A stretch of 64,000 nt of DNA from Sansalvadorimonas sp965243775 (GCA_965243775.1 CBDEWF010000078.1:115157-179156), one strand, 5' to 3'; counted from the stretch's first letter, positions 33,000 to 42,599 are shown. The notes: generated by a model from the sequence alone, not told the origin. Made by a program: numbers and translations.

Positions 33000-34193
33000 A
33001 TGGCCGTTTGCTATGATCCTGTAGTCTCAGCAATAGCCTGCAGAACCATGATAATAGCCTACCTTCTCATTTTAACTATTATCCCTGCCGTTTCGGTATA
33101 TTTATGTAAACACTTCAAACTATTCAACAAACTTGGAACAGCTGCCACCTGTTTTCTGGGCGGAACCCTTCTGGGACAACTTGTGGAATTTCTTCAGATC
33201 AACTTCAAAAATATTGCCAATAACTTTCTTACTGCGCTTGTTGCCATTGCCATTCCAATGTTGCTTTATTCCTGCGATTTAAAAAGTAGTTTTCATCTTG
33301 CTGGAAAAACCTTTACCGCCATGATACTCGCCATGCTTTCTGTAGTCATAGCAGCTGTTATTACGACCGCATTGATGAACAGCCAGATCACCCATCTACC
33401 GGAAGTGGCCAGTATGGCTGTTGGCATTTTTACCGGCTCACTCCTTAATGGTGCAGCGGTTAAAACTGCCCTGCAAATTCCGAATGATCTGTTTCTTCTT
33501 GTTTATGGATATGACGTCTTAACCAGCAGCCTCTACCTGTTGTTATTAATCTCTTTCGCACACCGTATAGCCAAAATGGTTCTTACGCCTTTCCAATGCC
33601 CTTCTGCCATAACACCCACCTCCATACTTTCTGAGTACAACCAGTTCTTAATGCTCAAAGAGTGGCAAACATGGAAAGGGCTTTTCTTCAGCTTGGTTGT
33701 TACTGTGCTTATTATCACTGCAGCTCTTGCTCTTTCAGAATTATCGCCCCAGAACTGGAAGAGCGCTGTGGCAGTTGTGGTGCTCACAATCCTTAGCTTA
33801 ATTGCATCCCTCCATAGACGTCTTCATAGCTGTTCAGGAAACTGGCCTCTGGGGATGTACCTGATCCTGCTTTTCTGTACCGTTTCAGGAACCTTTTTCA
33901 ATGAATCTCTGTTCGAGCAGGCCACAGTAAAGCTACTTGGGTTCTTTGCAACCATAGTCTTTGGTTCTATGGCTTTACATTTAGTACTTTGCAAACTGTT
34001 TCGAATTGATGCTGATACGTTTCTGGTGACATCAGTTGCATCTATTCTCTCACCACCTTTTGTTCCCCTGGCTGCCGGGGTGATGCACAACCAGTCAATT
34101 CTAGTAACCGGTATCAGCGCCGGAGTACTTGGTTATGGTGCAGGAAATCTTCTTGGGATCGCTACTTTCTGGATTTTGACTAGTCTGGTATAG
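33000..34193 (+). CDS. DUF819-family integral membrane protein (YjcL-like)
   Basis: The 397-residue protein has about ten hydrophobic segments, including AYLLILTIIPAVSVYL, ALVAIAIPMLLYSCDL and GIFTGSLLNGAAVKTAL. The segment IAIPMLLYSCDLKSSF followed by a glycine-rich GSLLNGAA helix, and a related second half (SVASILSPPFVPLAAGV, GAGNLLGIATFWIL), fit the DUF819 family. Its members look like inverted-repeat transporters of unknown substrate. The start ATG at 33000 has AGGGGA upstream; an internal ATG at 33048 would remove 16 residues. It is monocistronic. The transport role is by analogy only. Confidence 0.78.
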   Translation: MAVCYDPVVSAIACRTMIIAYLLILTIIPAVSVYLCKHFKLFNKLGTAATCFLGGTLLGQLVEFLQINFKNIANNFLTALVAIAIPMLLYSCDLKSSFHLAGKTFTAMILAMLSVVIAAVITTALMNSQITHLPEVASMAVGIFTGSLLNGAAVKTALQIPNDLFLLVYGYDVLTSSLYLLLLISFAHRIAKMVLTPFQCPSAITPTSILSEYNQFLMLKEWQTWKGLFFSLVVTVLIITAALALSELSPQNWKSAVAVVVLTILSLIASLHRRLHSCSGNWPLGMYLILLFCTVSGTFFNESLFEQATVKLLGFFATIVFGSMALHLVLCKLFRIDADTFLVTSVASILSPPFVPLAAGVMHNQSILVTGISAGVLGYGAGNLLGIATFWILTSLV

Positions 34194-34356
34194 CACGTAT
34201 AACTGCAACAGTTATTAACATTCATGAAACATGAATACTTCGGTTTACCCCCAAGGTTCGCTCTATATTTATTTTTTGTGGTGTCACCTATATTGTCCTT
34301 TTGTCATTTTTCGATAACATACCCGCCTTTTTTTGATGATGGAGCAGGCAGAATCT

Positions 34357-37275
34357 ATGGCATCTTTCGTCCCGGGACAACGCTGGATCAGTGATACCGA
34401 GATTGAACAGGGGCTGGGCACCATCCTCACATTCGATGCCCGCACTGTAACCCTGCTCTACCCCGCAACGGGGGAAACCCGGGTTTACCGTCTGGAAAAC
34501 AGCCCCTTGACCAGAGTTCACTTTGAGCCTGGTGATAGCGTTGCCAGCCACGAAGGCTGGATACTGACCGTTTCCGATGTCCAGGAAAGGGACGGTCTGC
34601 TTTATTACACCGGTACCGATGAAAACGGCAAGCCTCGGGAGCTGCCGGAAGCCGGACTGGACAACTTTATTGAGTTCAACAAACCTCAAGATCGCCTGCT
34701 GGCTGGTCAGATTGATCTGAACAGTAACTTCTCCCTCCGGTATGAGACCCTAAGTCACTATAACCGGCTGTGTCAGTCTCCCTGGCTGGGCCTGGCCGGC
34801 GCTCGTGCAAGCCTGATTCCCCACCAGCTGCACATCGCCCATGAAGTGGCGGATCGTTATGCCCCACGGGTTCTTTTAGCCGATGAAGTTGGTCTGGGTA
34901 AAACCATTGAAGCCGGTTTGATTATCAACCGTCAGCTGTTAACTGGCCGTGCTTCCCGGGTTTTAATCCTGGTACCAGAGCCACTGGTGCACCAGTGGCT
35001 GGTAGAGATGCTGCGCCGTTTCAACATGCACTTCAGCGTGTTTGATGAAGAGCGTTGCCGCAATGCCGATGGTGAAAACCCCTTCAGCAGTGAACAGCTG
35101 GTCCTGGCCAGCATGGATTTTCTGCGCAACAGCCCGGAGCATCAGGAGCAGGCTCTGCAGGCTGGCTGGGATCTGATGGTCATTGATGAGGCTCACCACC
35201 TGGAGTGGGATGAAGAGAAAGGAGCCGGTCCAGACTACACCCTGGTGGAGAAACTGGCGGAAGATACTCCCGGTGTGCTGTTACTGACAGCAACTCCCGA
35301 ACAACTGGGACAGGCCGGTCACTTTGCCCGTCTGCGCCTGCTGGACCCGGATCGCTTCCACAGCCTGACTGCTTTTCAGGAAGAGGAAGCCAGTTATGAA
35401 CCCATTGCAGAAGCTGCCCGGGAACTGCTGGATACTGGCAAGATTTCCGAGGCCGCAGCTGCCAACCTGCGCGATCTGCTGGGCACTGAGGCTGACGGCC
35501 TGATTGCCATTATCAATGATGATGATCAGACCGAAGCTCAACATGCCAATGCCCGGGAGCAGTTGATCCGCACCCTGCTGGACCGTCACGGTACCGGGCG
35601 CATTCTGTTCCGTAACACCCGGGCAGCTGTCCCCGGCTTCCCTGGCCGTGCCGTGCAGGCTTACCCCCAGGAGCTGCCGGAACTCTACAGCATCGCTCTG
35701 GAAGAGAATACCGATCTCAATCAGCAGGTATTCCCTGAACTGGCCTATCAGACCCAGATTCGTGTCGACGACATGGATCCCTGGTGGAAAGTTGATCCTC
35801 GTATCGACTGGATGATCAACCTGCTCAAACTGCTGCGTAAAAGCAAAGTACTGGTGATCTGTGCCAACAAGCACACTGCCATGGATCTGGAAAATGCTCT
35901 GCGTATTTCTGCAGGTACCCAGGCCTCAGTGTTCCATGAAGACATGAGCATTATCGAGCGTGACCGGGCCGCCGCCTGGTTTGCCGATGAAGACTACGGT
36001 GCACAGGTGCTGATCTGTTCCGAGATTGGCAGTGAAGGCCGTAACTTCCAGTTTGCCCATCACCTGGTGCTGTTCGATATGCCAGCCAACCCGGATCTGC
36101 TGGAACAGCGTATCGGTCGACTGGACCGTATCGGTCAGGAAGAGACTATCCGCATCCATGTTCCCTACGTAAAGGGATCAGCCCAGGAGAAGCTGTTCGA
36201 CTGGTATAACAATGGCCTAAATGCCTTTGCCGACACCTGTCCTGCAGGCAGTGTCGTCTATTCCCGGCACCGTAATGAGCTGGAAGCCTGGTTGAGCAAC
36301 AAACCAGCAAAAGAAGAAACCGCAGAAGAAAAAAGTGCTGAGGAAAGCTGCGAGTTTGACTTTGACACACTGGTTGAACGCTCCAGGGTGATGAATGAAG
36401 AAGTCAGCCGTCATCTGCGTCTTGGTCGTGACCGCTTGCTTGAACTGAACTCCCGTGGAGCCGGCAGCAACCGGGACCTGGTTAGCGAGATCTGCAGTGA
36501 AGATACGCCCAAGTCTCTTTCCAGTTACATGGAAAAGCTGTTCGAAAGCTTTGGTCTGGATACCGAGGAGCATTCCAGAAATGCCTTGGTGGTTCGCCCC
36601 GGCAGCCATATGACTGTGCCCAGCTATCCCGGTGTCCCAACGGACGGCACCACGATCACCTTTGATCGTGACAACGCCCTGTCCCGGGAAGATATGCAGT
36701 TCGTCACCTGGGAACACCCGATGGTGCGCGAAGGCATGGACATGTTGCTCACCAGCGAAACCGGCAACACCGCCTGCTGCGTGATCAAGAGTAAAGGTCT
36801 TAAGCCGGGTCTGATGCTGATGGAAGCCATATTCGTTGTCGAAGCCAGTGGTGACCGTCATCTGCAACTGGAACGTTTCCTGCCACCAACAGTGCTGCGT
36901 ACCCTGATTGATCCATCTCTGAACAACCTTGGCCCCAAGGTATCCTTCAAGGCTCTGGATCCTCAGCTGCAGAAGTTGAAGACCAGTACAGCCCGAAAGG
37001 TGGTGAAGAACCAGCGTGAAGCTATTACCAAAATGGCCAGGGCTGCGGAGGATCATGCCCGAACCCAGGTTGCTGATACCGTTAATGAAGCCTGCCAAAA
37101 ACTTATGAACAGCGTCACTCAGGAGATTCGCCGGCTGGCCGCCCTGAAAGCGGTAAACCCGAATATCCGTGATGAAGAGATTGAGTTTCTGAAGAAACAG
37201 GCAGCTTCCGGTTACCAGATCCTGCAGAAGGCCCAGATGCGTCTGGATGCTATCCGCCTGATCTTTACCACCTGA
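34357..37275 (+). CDS. rapA: RNA polymerase-associated ATPase RapA (HepA)
   Basis: RapA is a Swi2/Snf2-type translocase that recycles RNA polymerase after termination. The ATG at 34357 (MASFVPGQRWISDTEIEQGL) aligns with the E. coli N-terminus, making 972 residues against 968. Tudor-like N-terminal domains are followed by the ATPase motifs: I (LADEVGLGKTIEAGLI), II (VIDEAHHL), III (LLLTATPEQLGQ), then the C-terminal lobe with ICSEIGSEGRNFQFAHHLVLFD and EQRIGRLDRIGQ. The C-terminal helical part closes the protein. It stands alone, and a strong hairpin lies about 50 bp after the stop. Length and motifs look intact. Confidence 0.97.
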   Translation: MASFVPGQRWISDTEIEQGLGTILTFDARTVTLLYPATGETRVYRLENSPLTRVHFEPGDSVASHEGWILTVSDVQERDGLLYYTGTDENGKPRELPEAGLDNFIEFNKPQDRLLAGQIDLNSNFSLRYETLSHYNRLCQSPWLGLAGARASLIPHQLHIAHEVADRYAPRVLLADEVGLGKTIEAGLIINRQLLTGRASRVLILVPEPLVHQWLVEMLRRFNMHFSVFDEERCRNADGENPFSSEQLVLASMDFLRNSPEHQEQALQAGWDLMVIDEAHHLEWDEEKGAGPDYTLVEKLAEDTPGVLLLTATPEQLGQAGHFARLRLLDPDRFHSLTAFQEEEASYEPIAEAARELLDTGKISEAAAANLRDLLGTEADGLIAIINDDDQTEAQHANAREQLIRTLLDRHGTGRILFRNTRAAVPGFPGRAVQAYPQELPELYSIALEENTDLNQQVFPELAYQTQIRVDDMDPWWKVDPRIDWMINLLKLLRKSKVLVICANKHTAMDLENALRISAGTQASVFHEDMSIIERDRAAAWFADEDYGAQVLICSEIGSEGRNFQFAHHLVLFDMPANPDLLEQRIGRLDRIGQEETIRIHVPYVKGSAQEKLFDWYNNGLNAFADTCPAGSVVYSRHRNELEAWLSNKPAKEETAEEKSAEESCEFDFDTLVERSRVMNEEVSRHLRLGRDRLLELNSRGAGSNRDLVSEICSEDTPKSLSSYMEKLFESFGLDTEEHSRNALVVRPGSHMTVPSYPGVPTDGTTITFDRDNALSREDMQFVTWEHPMVREGMDMLLTSETGNTACCVIKSKGLKPGLMLMEAIFVVEASGDRHLQLERFLPPTVLRTLIDPSLNNLGPKVSFKALDPQLQKLKTSTARKVVKNQREAITKMARAAEDHARTQVADTVNEACQKLMNSVTQEIRRLAALKAVNPNIRDEEIEFLKKQAASGYQILQKAQMRLDAIRLIFTT

Positions 37276-37328
37276 TCCAGATCGAGTTGCTTACTACCTT
37301 TTGGGTCATAGTTGCTTCGTTGCATCCT

Positions 37329-37356
37329 CCGCTCTGGGCTGTCCTGCCCAGAGCGG
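37329..37356 (+). terminator. Hairpin after rapA
   Basis: A perfect 11-bp stem CCGCTCTGGGC / GCCCAGAGCGG with a 6-base loop lies 54 bp past rapA. It lacks a T tract, so termination is uncertain. Confidence 0.5.
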
Positions 37357-37524
37357 CTCTCAGGCCCTAACCTGCTCACAGCCTTTTGATTTTCTTAAAT
37401 TAAAATCATCTAAGACTGATGCGGCTCATGATTTATCAGTAAAACTGCAAAACGGGCTTGCACCGGGTTCAGCCTGTCCCTACTCTATCTGCCACGCTGA
37501 GCGAGTAGTACCGGCATCACAGCC

Positions 37525-38355
37525 ATGACGAGCACGATTACCCCCCACACGGCCAGCCCCTGTTTTCAACTAAAGGGCAGCATGGTAACAATGATGACCC
37601 TTGAACTGTATCGGTTTGACGAAGTCAACCTGCACAGTCAGCTCCAGGGACTGGTTGCCAAGGCACCCCGTTTTTTTGAAAACACGCCGGTTGTTGTCGG
37701 GCTGGAACACCTCTCGTCCTCAAAAAGTCCTCTGGACATTTCCAGACTTCGCCATCTCTGTGCCGGTTTTGGTATCAACCTGATCGCCATCAGGGGAGGG
37801 ACGGATACTCAACGGAAAAGTGCTGCTGATGCTGGCCTGGCCTGTCTGGCTGCTCAACCTCAGGCCACAGCCAGAAAAATCCCCCAGCGGGATGAACACC
37901 AAAAGAGTGCCACTGTCACCCCCATACAGCAGGTATCCCTGGCACTGGAGCCTCAGGTTGCTGAAGCTACGATCAGTAATACTACTGCCAGCAATATCAG
38001 TGACGAACGGGAAGACAAAAACCTGTCTTTTACAGCCCCCAGGATTATCACTGCACCCGTTCGCTCCGGCCAGCAGATATATCATGAGGGTGACCTGATC
38101 CTGACCGGCCCGGTCAGTGCCGGTGCAGAAATTCTGGCAGAGGGTCATATCCATGCCTACGGTCCTTTCCGCGGGCGAGCGCTGGCCGGGGTCAAGGGCA
38201 ACGACCAAGCCTGTATTTTCTGCACCAGGTTTGAGGCAGAGCTGGTTTCAGTCAATGGACACTACAAGCTGGCGGCAAATATCGACAAATCGCTGAACAA
38301 GCGATCGGTAAAAATAAATCTTGAGGATGAAGCGCTTATTATTCAGCCGCTGTGA
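37525..38355 (+). CDS. minC: Septum-site inhibitor MinC
   Basis: MinC blocks FtsZ ring assembly away from mid-cell. The 276-residue protein has the N-terminal FtsZ-binding domain (FQLKGSMVTMMTLELYRFDE, PVVVGLEHL) joined by a variable linker to the C-terminal beta-helix. That helix includes IITAPVRSGQQIYHEGDLILTG, VSAGAEILAEGHIHAYGPFRGRALAGVKG and CIFCTRFEAELVSVNGHY, which binds MinD. The start at 37525 is supported by the alignment of CFQLKGS with the E. coli start region. ACAGCCATGA at the start resembles the dispersed repeat core. It heads the minCDE operon. Confidence 0.94.
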   Translation: MTSTITPHTASPCFQLKGSMVTMMTLELYRFDEVNLHSQLQGLVAKAPRFFENTPVVVGLEHLSSSKSPLDISRLRHLCAGFGINLIAIRGGTDTQRKSAADAGLACLAAQPQATARKIPQRDEHQKSATVTPIQQVSLALEPQVAEATISNTTASNISDEREDKNLSFTAPRIITAPVRSGQQIYHEGDLILTGPVSAGAEILAEGHIHAYGPFRGRALAGVKGNDQACIFCTRFEAELVSVNGHYKLAANIDKSLNKRSVKINLEDEALIIQPL

Positions 38356-38394
38356 GCAGCTACTGAAGCCTGAGCACACTATAAGGGGAACACT

Positions 38395-39204
38395 TTGGCA
38401 AGAATAATCGTGATCACCTCCGGCAAGGGAGGTGTTGGCAAAACAACAACCAGTGCAGCTCTGTCCTCCGGACTGGCTTTGCAAGGACACCGAACTGTCG
38501 TCATTGATTTCGATATCGGACTGCGTAATCTTGACTTGGTAATGGGCTGCGAACGTCGTGTTGTCTACGACTTCGTTAATGTTATCAATGGTGAAGCCGC
38601 TCTGCACCAGGCTCTGATCAAGGACAAACATAGTGAAAACCTGTTTATCCTGCCTGCCTCCCAGACTCGGGATAAGGATGCCTTGACTCCGGAAGGCGTG
38701 GCAGCCGTTCTGGAAGAGCTCTCCAGGGACTTCGACTACATCGTCTGTGACTCTCCCGCCGGTATAGAGCGTGGAGCCCTGATGGCGCTCTACCATGCCG
38801 ACGAAGCCATTATCACCACTAATCCGGAAGTGTCGTCTGTCCGTGACTCTGACCGGATTCTGGGTATTCTTCAGAGCCGCTCCAAACGCGCCGAACTCAA
38901 CCTCGAACCTGTGCGCGAACACTTGCTATTGACTCGCTATGACCCAGCCCGGGTGGAACAGGGAGAGATGCTAAGCGTAGAAGATGTCAAAGATATTCTG
39001 GCTATCCCCCTGATTGGTGTTGTCCCGGAAGACCAGGATGTATTGAAAGCATCTAACAAGGGTGTACCTGTCATCCACTTGAAAGAGAGTGATGCCGGTC
39101 AGGCCTACGATGATGCCGTCACCCGGTTCCTGGGGCAGGAATGCCCGATGCGATTTACCACGGCACCGAAAAAAGGACTACTGCAGAAGTTGTTTGGAGG
39201 CTGA
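38395..39204 (+). CDS. minD: Septum-site determining ATPase MinD
   Basis: MinD binds the membrane as an ATP dimer, recruits MinC and oscillates with MinE. The 269-residue protein starts with TTG at 38395, after AAGGGGA. The deviant Walker A motif is SGKGGVGKTTTSA, followed by VVIDFDIGLRNLDLVMGCE and CDSPAGIERGA. The C-terminal amphipathic helix (KKGLLQKLFGG) is the membrane-targeting sequence. It lies 39 bp after minC and 4 bp before minE. Everything expected is present. Confidence 0.98.
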   Translation: MARIIVITSGKGGVGKTTTSAALSSGLALQGHRTVVIDFDIGLRNLDLVMGCERRVVYDFVNVINGEAALHQALIKDKHSENLFILPASQTRDKDALTPEGVAAVLEELSRDFDYIVCDSPAGIERGALMALYHADEAIITTNPEVSSVRDSDRILGILQSRSKRAELNLEPVREHLLLTRYDPARVEQGEMLSVEDVKDILAIPLIGVVPEDQDVLKASNKGVPVIHLKESDAGQAYDDAVTRFLGQECPMRFTTAPKKGLLQKLFGG

Positions 39205-39208
39205 GCTC

Positions 39209-39490
39209 ATGAGCTTACTGGATGTATTTTTCAGTCGGCAAAAAAAAGAAGACTCTGCTGCTATTGCCAGAGAGAGACTGCAGATACTGGTAACCCATCA
39301 GCGCAGTGACAGGGCAACACCGGACTACCTGCCTGCCATGAAGAAAGATATTCTGGAAGTGGTCAGCAGGTATGTCACCATTGACCAGGACAATGTCTCA
39401 GTGACTTTCGAAAATAATGAACACCTTTCCGTTCTGGAAGTTGAAGTGACTCTGCCTGATAACAGTACAACCAAGGTCAGTATTGCCTGA
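39209..39490 (+). CDS. minE: Cell-division topological specificity factor MinE
   Basis: MinE stimulates the MinD ATPase and drives pole-to-pole oscillation. The ATG at 39209 gives 93 residues: MSLLDVFFSRQKKEDSA is the membrane-binding N-terminal helix, ARERLQILVTHQR the MinD-contact helix, then the dimerisation domain (LPAMKKDILEVVSRYV, EVEVTLPD). GGAGG precedes the start by 8 bases inside the end of minD. A longer frame from 39089 is only the continuation into minD. A good terminator follows. Confidence 0.97.
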   Translation: MSLLDVFFSRQKKEDSAAIARERLQILVTHQRSDRATPDYLPAMKKDILEVVSRYVTIDQDNVSVTFENNEHLSVLEVEVTLPDNSTTKVSIA

Positions 39491-39517
39491 TACAACGGAA
39501 ATCAATGTAAAATGACA

Positions 39518-39542
39518 AAGGCCAGCGTCAAAGGCTGGCCTT
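39518..39542 (+). terminator. Terminator of the minCDE operon
   Basis: Stem AAGGCCAGC / GCTGGCCTT with a 7-base loop is followed by GATTT, 28 bp after the minE stop. Confidence 0.8.
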
Positions 39543-39572
39543 GATTTAAATAATAAGGAACTCTTCCACCGG

Positions 39573-39911
39573 ATGTACCTGGAACTCTCTGATATCGCTA
39601 TATTCACCGCTTTTGTTTTGATTGTTATGATCTGGTGGCATGGCTTCACGATTCGCCGGATTGCCATATCCCATGCTAAACGTTTCTGCAAACAGAGAGA
39701 TCTGCAATTTCTCGACGACAGCATTGCTTTGAATTTATCGGGTTTTCAGCGCAACCAGGCGGGGCATCTCAATATTCTGCGCCATTGCCACTTTGAGTTC
39801 TCCTCCATGGGAGATGACCGTTACCAGGGAACTGTTATTATGCTGGGCAGAATTCTGGTTGATATCCAAACTCCGGCCTACAGAATTCCAGACAGTGATG
39901 AGTGGCGTTAA
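39573..39911 (+). CDS. DUF3301-family membrane protein
   Basis: The 112-residue protein starts with a membrane helix (IAIFTAFVLIVMIWWHGF), followed by a cytoplasmic part. IRRIAISHAKRFCKQRDLQFLDDSI, a variable loop, and LRHCHFEFSSMGDDRYQGTVIMLGRIL are the DUF3301 pattern. The function of this gammaproteobacterial family is not known. The ATG at 39573 follows a weak ribosome-binding site (AAGGAA about 14 bases upstream). It lies between minCDE and pepD on the same strand. Confidence 0.82.
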   Translation: MYLELSDIAIFTAFVLIVMIWWHGFTIRRIAISHAKRFCKQRDLQFLDDSIALNLSGFQRNQAGHLNILRHCHFEFSSMGDDRYQGTVIMLGRILVDIQTPAYRIPDSDEWR

Positions 39912-40135
39912 TTTAACCTTTTTCGAAGGTTCAATTCTCCCCAGAAAGCGATGAAATGCAGATAAAATCAGACAACTCATGCCGTTTGTAGTAAAATTCA
40001 CTCCTTCAAACGACCCTCCGTTTTTTATTGCCCTGAATCAACATGATCACCGTCCTGGAGGCATAGGATGGTATCTTCATTAACCCAAAAATGACGGTCC
40101 GCCCTGCGGGGCACTATTGGACAGGGCCGTCCAGT

Positions 40136-41599
40136 ATGAGTGTCATGAGCGAAATTCAAAACCTCCACCCCCAAGCCGTCTGGAAGCAGTTTGATGATAT
40201 CTGCGCCATTCCCCACCCTTCCCACCATGAACTGCTGCTGAGCCAGCATATTGTGGCTTTCTGTGAGAGCTACAGTCTGGAGCATCAGGTGGACCAGACC
40301 GGCAATATTATTATCCGCAAGCCTGCCACTGAAGGCATGGAGAACCGCCGGGGGGTTATCCTTCAGGCTCATATGGATATGGTTCCAGAGAAAAACAGTG
40401 ACAAGGTTCACGACTTCACCAAGGATCCGATTGAACCTGTCGTTGATGGTGACTGGGTACGCGCCAGTGATACAACTCTCGGAGCTGATAACGGTATTGG
40501 TCTGGCTGCAGCCATGGCGGTACTGGCAGCTGATGATATTCCCCACGGTCCTCTGGAAGTTCTGGTTACCACCAATGAAGAAGATGGCATGAGTGGTGCC
40601 CAGGGCTTGGAACCCGGTCTGTTCCAGGGCGATATTTTCCTGAACCTGGATACTGAGGAAGAAGGCGAGGTTTATGTCGGCTGCGCCGGTGGTGTCCGTA
40701 TTGTGGCCAAGGCGGATTACACAGTTGAATCCGTACCTGACGATCATGTTCTACGCACCCTGAACCTCAAGGGACTGAACGGTGGTCACTCTGGCTGTGA
40801 TATCCATCTGTACCGGGCGAACGCCATTCGTCTGATGGTTCGTACAATTAAAGTCCTGGAATTCCTTGGGGTTCGGGTTGCCAGCCTGAAAGGTGGCACC
40901 CTGTTCAATGCCATCCCCCGGGAATCCGGAGCCGTTATTGCCATCCCTGAAGCAAAGATTGCCGAAGCCGAGGCCTGCCTGGATAAATTTGCAGCCGACC
41001 TGCGCAATGAGTACCGGGACGCCGATGCTGGTCTGACTCTGACCATGGCCAATACTGACACAGCGGAAGGTGTTATGCCTCTGCAGGATCAGCGCACCTG
41101 GCTGGATGCCCTGCATGTCTGCCCCAACGGTGTCATCCGTATGAGTGATGCCATCGAAGGTGTCGTGGAAACATCTGCCAACCTGGGCGTTACCAGGATT
41201 GAAGCCGGCAAGGTACTGATACAGGTTCTGCCCCGCAGCCTGGTTGACTCCGCCTGTGATGATGTACGCCTGACCGTGAAGGGTCTGTTCACCATGGCCG
41301 GGGCCGAAGTCTCCTTCCACGACGGTTACCCCGGCTGGCAACCTATTGCGAATTCTGACGTTCAACAGCTGGTGCAGGAAGTGTACCGCAGGCTGTTCAA
41401 CAAGGATGCGGCTTTTAAAGTGATTCACGCTGGACTGGAGTGCGGAACCCTGGGCAAAAAATACCCCAACTGGGATATGGCTTCTTTCGGCCCTACTATC
41501 AAGTTCCCCCACTCGCCGGCTGAAAAAGTGCATATCGCCAGCGTTGGTCGCTTCTGGCAGCTGCTGAATGCAGTCCTGGCCGAAGCACCTGCTGCCTGA
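40136..41599 (+). CDS. pepD: Cytosol non-specific dipeptidase (aminoacyl-histidine dipeptidase)
   Basis: PepD is an M20-family zinc dipeptidase with broad activity on X-His and other dipeptides. The 487-residue protein from ATG 40136 aligns with E. coli PepD (485). The start could also be ATG 40145, and a longer frame begins at 40091. Zinc-site segments are VILQAHMDMVPEKN (His and first Asp), DTTLGADNGIGLAAAMAVL (bridging Asp), TTNEEDGMSGAQG (catalytic Glu and ligand) and the C-terminal HAGLECG and FGPTIKFPHSPAEKVHI. IRKPATEGMENR is also conserved. It is monocistronic with a terminator. Confidence 0.96.
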   Translation: MSVMSEIQNLHPQAVWKQFDDICAIPHPSHHELLLSQHIVAFCESYSLEHQVDQTGNIIIRKPATEGMENRRGVILQAHMDMVPEKNSDKVHDFTKDPIEPVVDGDWVRASDTTLGADNGIGLAAAMAVLAADDIPHGPLEVLVTTNEEDGMSGAQGLEPGLFQGDIFLNLDTEEEGEVYVGCAGGVRIVAKADYTVESVPDDHVLRTLNLKGLNGGHSGCDIHLYRANAIRLMVRTIKVLEFLGVRVASLKGGTLFNAIPRESGAVIAIPEAKIAEAEACLDKFAADLRNEYRDADAGLTLTMANTDTAEGVMPLQDQRTWLDALHVCPNGVIRMSDAIEGVVETSANLGVTRIEAGKVLIQVLPRSLVDSACDDVRLTVKGLFTMAGAEVSFHDGYPGWQPIANSDVQQLVQEVYRRLFNKDAAFKVIHAGLECGTLGKKYPNWDMASFGPTIKFPHSPAEKVHIASVGRFWQLLNAVLAEAPAA

Positions 41600-41618
41600 T
41601 AACTTCACGCTGACCTGA

Positions 41619-41643
41619 AAACCTGCCATGGAAGGCAGGCTTT
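41619..41643 (+). terminator. Terminator after pepD
   Basis: Stem CCTGCC / GGCAGG, flanked by AAA and CTTT, lies 20 bp past the pepD stop. Confidence 0.7.
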
Positions 41644-41680
41644 CAGTTCTAATCAGATAACCACTTTATATCCTTTCCCC

Positions 41681-41743
41681 TTGTACAGCCCTTGTACAGC
41701 CCTTGTACAGTTTTTGTACAGTTCTTGTACAACTTTTGCACAA
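41681..41743. repeat. Six TTGTACAG-type units at exact 11-bp spacing
   Basis: TTGTACAG or a one- to two-base variant begins at 41681, 41692, 41703, 41714, 41725 (TTGTACAA) and 41736 (TTGCACAA). TTGTACAA is itself palindromic. The 11-bp period puts each unit on the same face of the helix. The remainder of 41600-41922 holds a terminator and no gene. A protein-binding array is likely. Confidence 0.8.
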
Positions 41744-41922
41744 CTCCCCCTTGTATAGGTTGTTATATGCTGGGTTCCAAGTCCTATACAAAAATCTTAG
41801 ACCCGTCTGGATCAGTCAAAACAGGGGCGAACTACGACATAAAACTATGGTCTTATAGGCATATAAAGGTGGAATATTTAACCTGCTGTATAACTCAGTT
41901 TTATGAAAACAAGGAGGTTTTC

Positions 41923-42552
41923 ATGATGGAAGGCGTTTGCCAGTATTTTCGCCCGTCAGATATTTGCCAAAATAGAGGCAGCAACCTCAGATTCACTTTA
42001 TCTGACACATGTTCATTTGAAGGCCGCCAGATTTCAAGAGCCAAGAACACCGTTGCCAAGCTTGCATCTTCGCTATTAAAGGGGGCTTTACGTCTTAGCT
42101 ACCCGATACGCAAACCGCTTTCTGACTATGCAGTAAACGTTGCAAGTGGGACAGCGAAAGGGATTGTGATTGGCTTTGGAGCAGTTTATGAAGCCACACA
42201 CGAAGTTATGACCGAGAAAGGTCATGGAGCCATTTACAGCACTTGCGTGGCAGCTGTAACCAGCTTGTTTAGCGGCGCTATCGGCACACCTGTTGGGTTT
42301 ATTGCAGGAAACCTGCTTGGTGTTTACGAAGCTGGAAAGGGAACAGTGACTCTGCAGAACCTGTCTGATGCCTACAGTGGAGATAAAGGCGCAAAACTTG
42401 TACCTCTGGATGGTATTGTTATTTTGCCCGCAGCATTCGGTTATGTGCTGGCCAAAAAATTATTCTGTGGCCAGAAGCACTCTTCTGTTCCAGCGTCAAT
42501 GGAGATGACTGAGGCGACAAACTTCACCTCTTCATATGACACAGTTAATTAA
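41923..42552 (+). CDS. Glycine-rich protein of unknown function (209 aa)
   Basis: I do not recognise this gene. The ATG at 41923 has a perfect AAGGAGG 5 bases upstream, which decides the start over a longer frame from 41692. The N-terminus has several cysteines (GVCQYFRPSDICQ). Two or three moderately hydrophobic, glycine-rich segments follow (GTAKGIVIGFGAVYEA, STCVAAVTSLFSGAIGTPVGFIAGNLLGVYEAG, DGIVILPAAFGYVLA), which could insert in a membrane. The upstream TTGTACAG array suggests tight control. A perfect 14-bp terminator follows. It is a single gene between pepD and the LysR gene. Confidence 0.7.
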   Translation: MMEGVCQYFRPSDICQNRGSNLRFTLSDTCSFEGRQISRAKNTVAKLASSLLKGALRLSYPIRKPLSDYAVNVASGTAKGIVIGFGAVYEATHEVMTEKGHGAIYSTCVAAVTSLFSGAIGTPVGFIAGNLLGVYEAGKGTVTLQNLSDAYSGDKGAKLVPLDGIVILPAAFGYVLAKKLFCGQKHSSVPASMEMTEATNFTSSYDTVN

Positions 42553-42566
42553 GTCACTTGATAGCC

Positions 42567-42599
42567 AAAAGCAGCAGGCCGTACTGGCCTGCTGCTTTT
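42567..42599. terminator. Bidirectional terminator before the LysR gene
   Basis: A perfect 14-bp stem AAAAGCAGCAGGCC / GGCCTGCTGCTTTT with a 5-base loop lies between two convergent genes. Confidence 0.9.

Noticed and set aside
36217..37098. 293-codon minus-strand ORF inside rapA
   Set aside because: It is antisense to conserved RapA sequence and has no features of its own.
41681..41743. Plasmid or phage replication origin (iterons)
   Set aside because: No replication protein gene or DnaA boxes lie nearby, and the flanks are chromosomal housekeeping genes.
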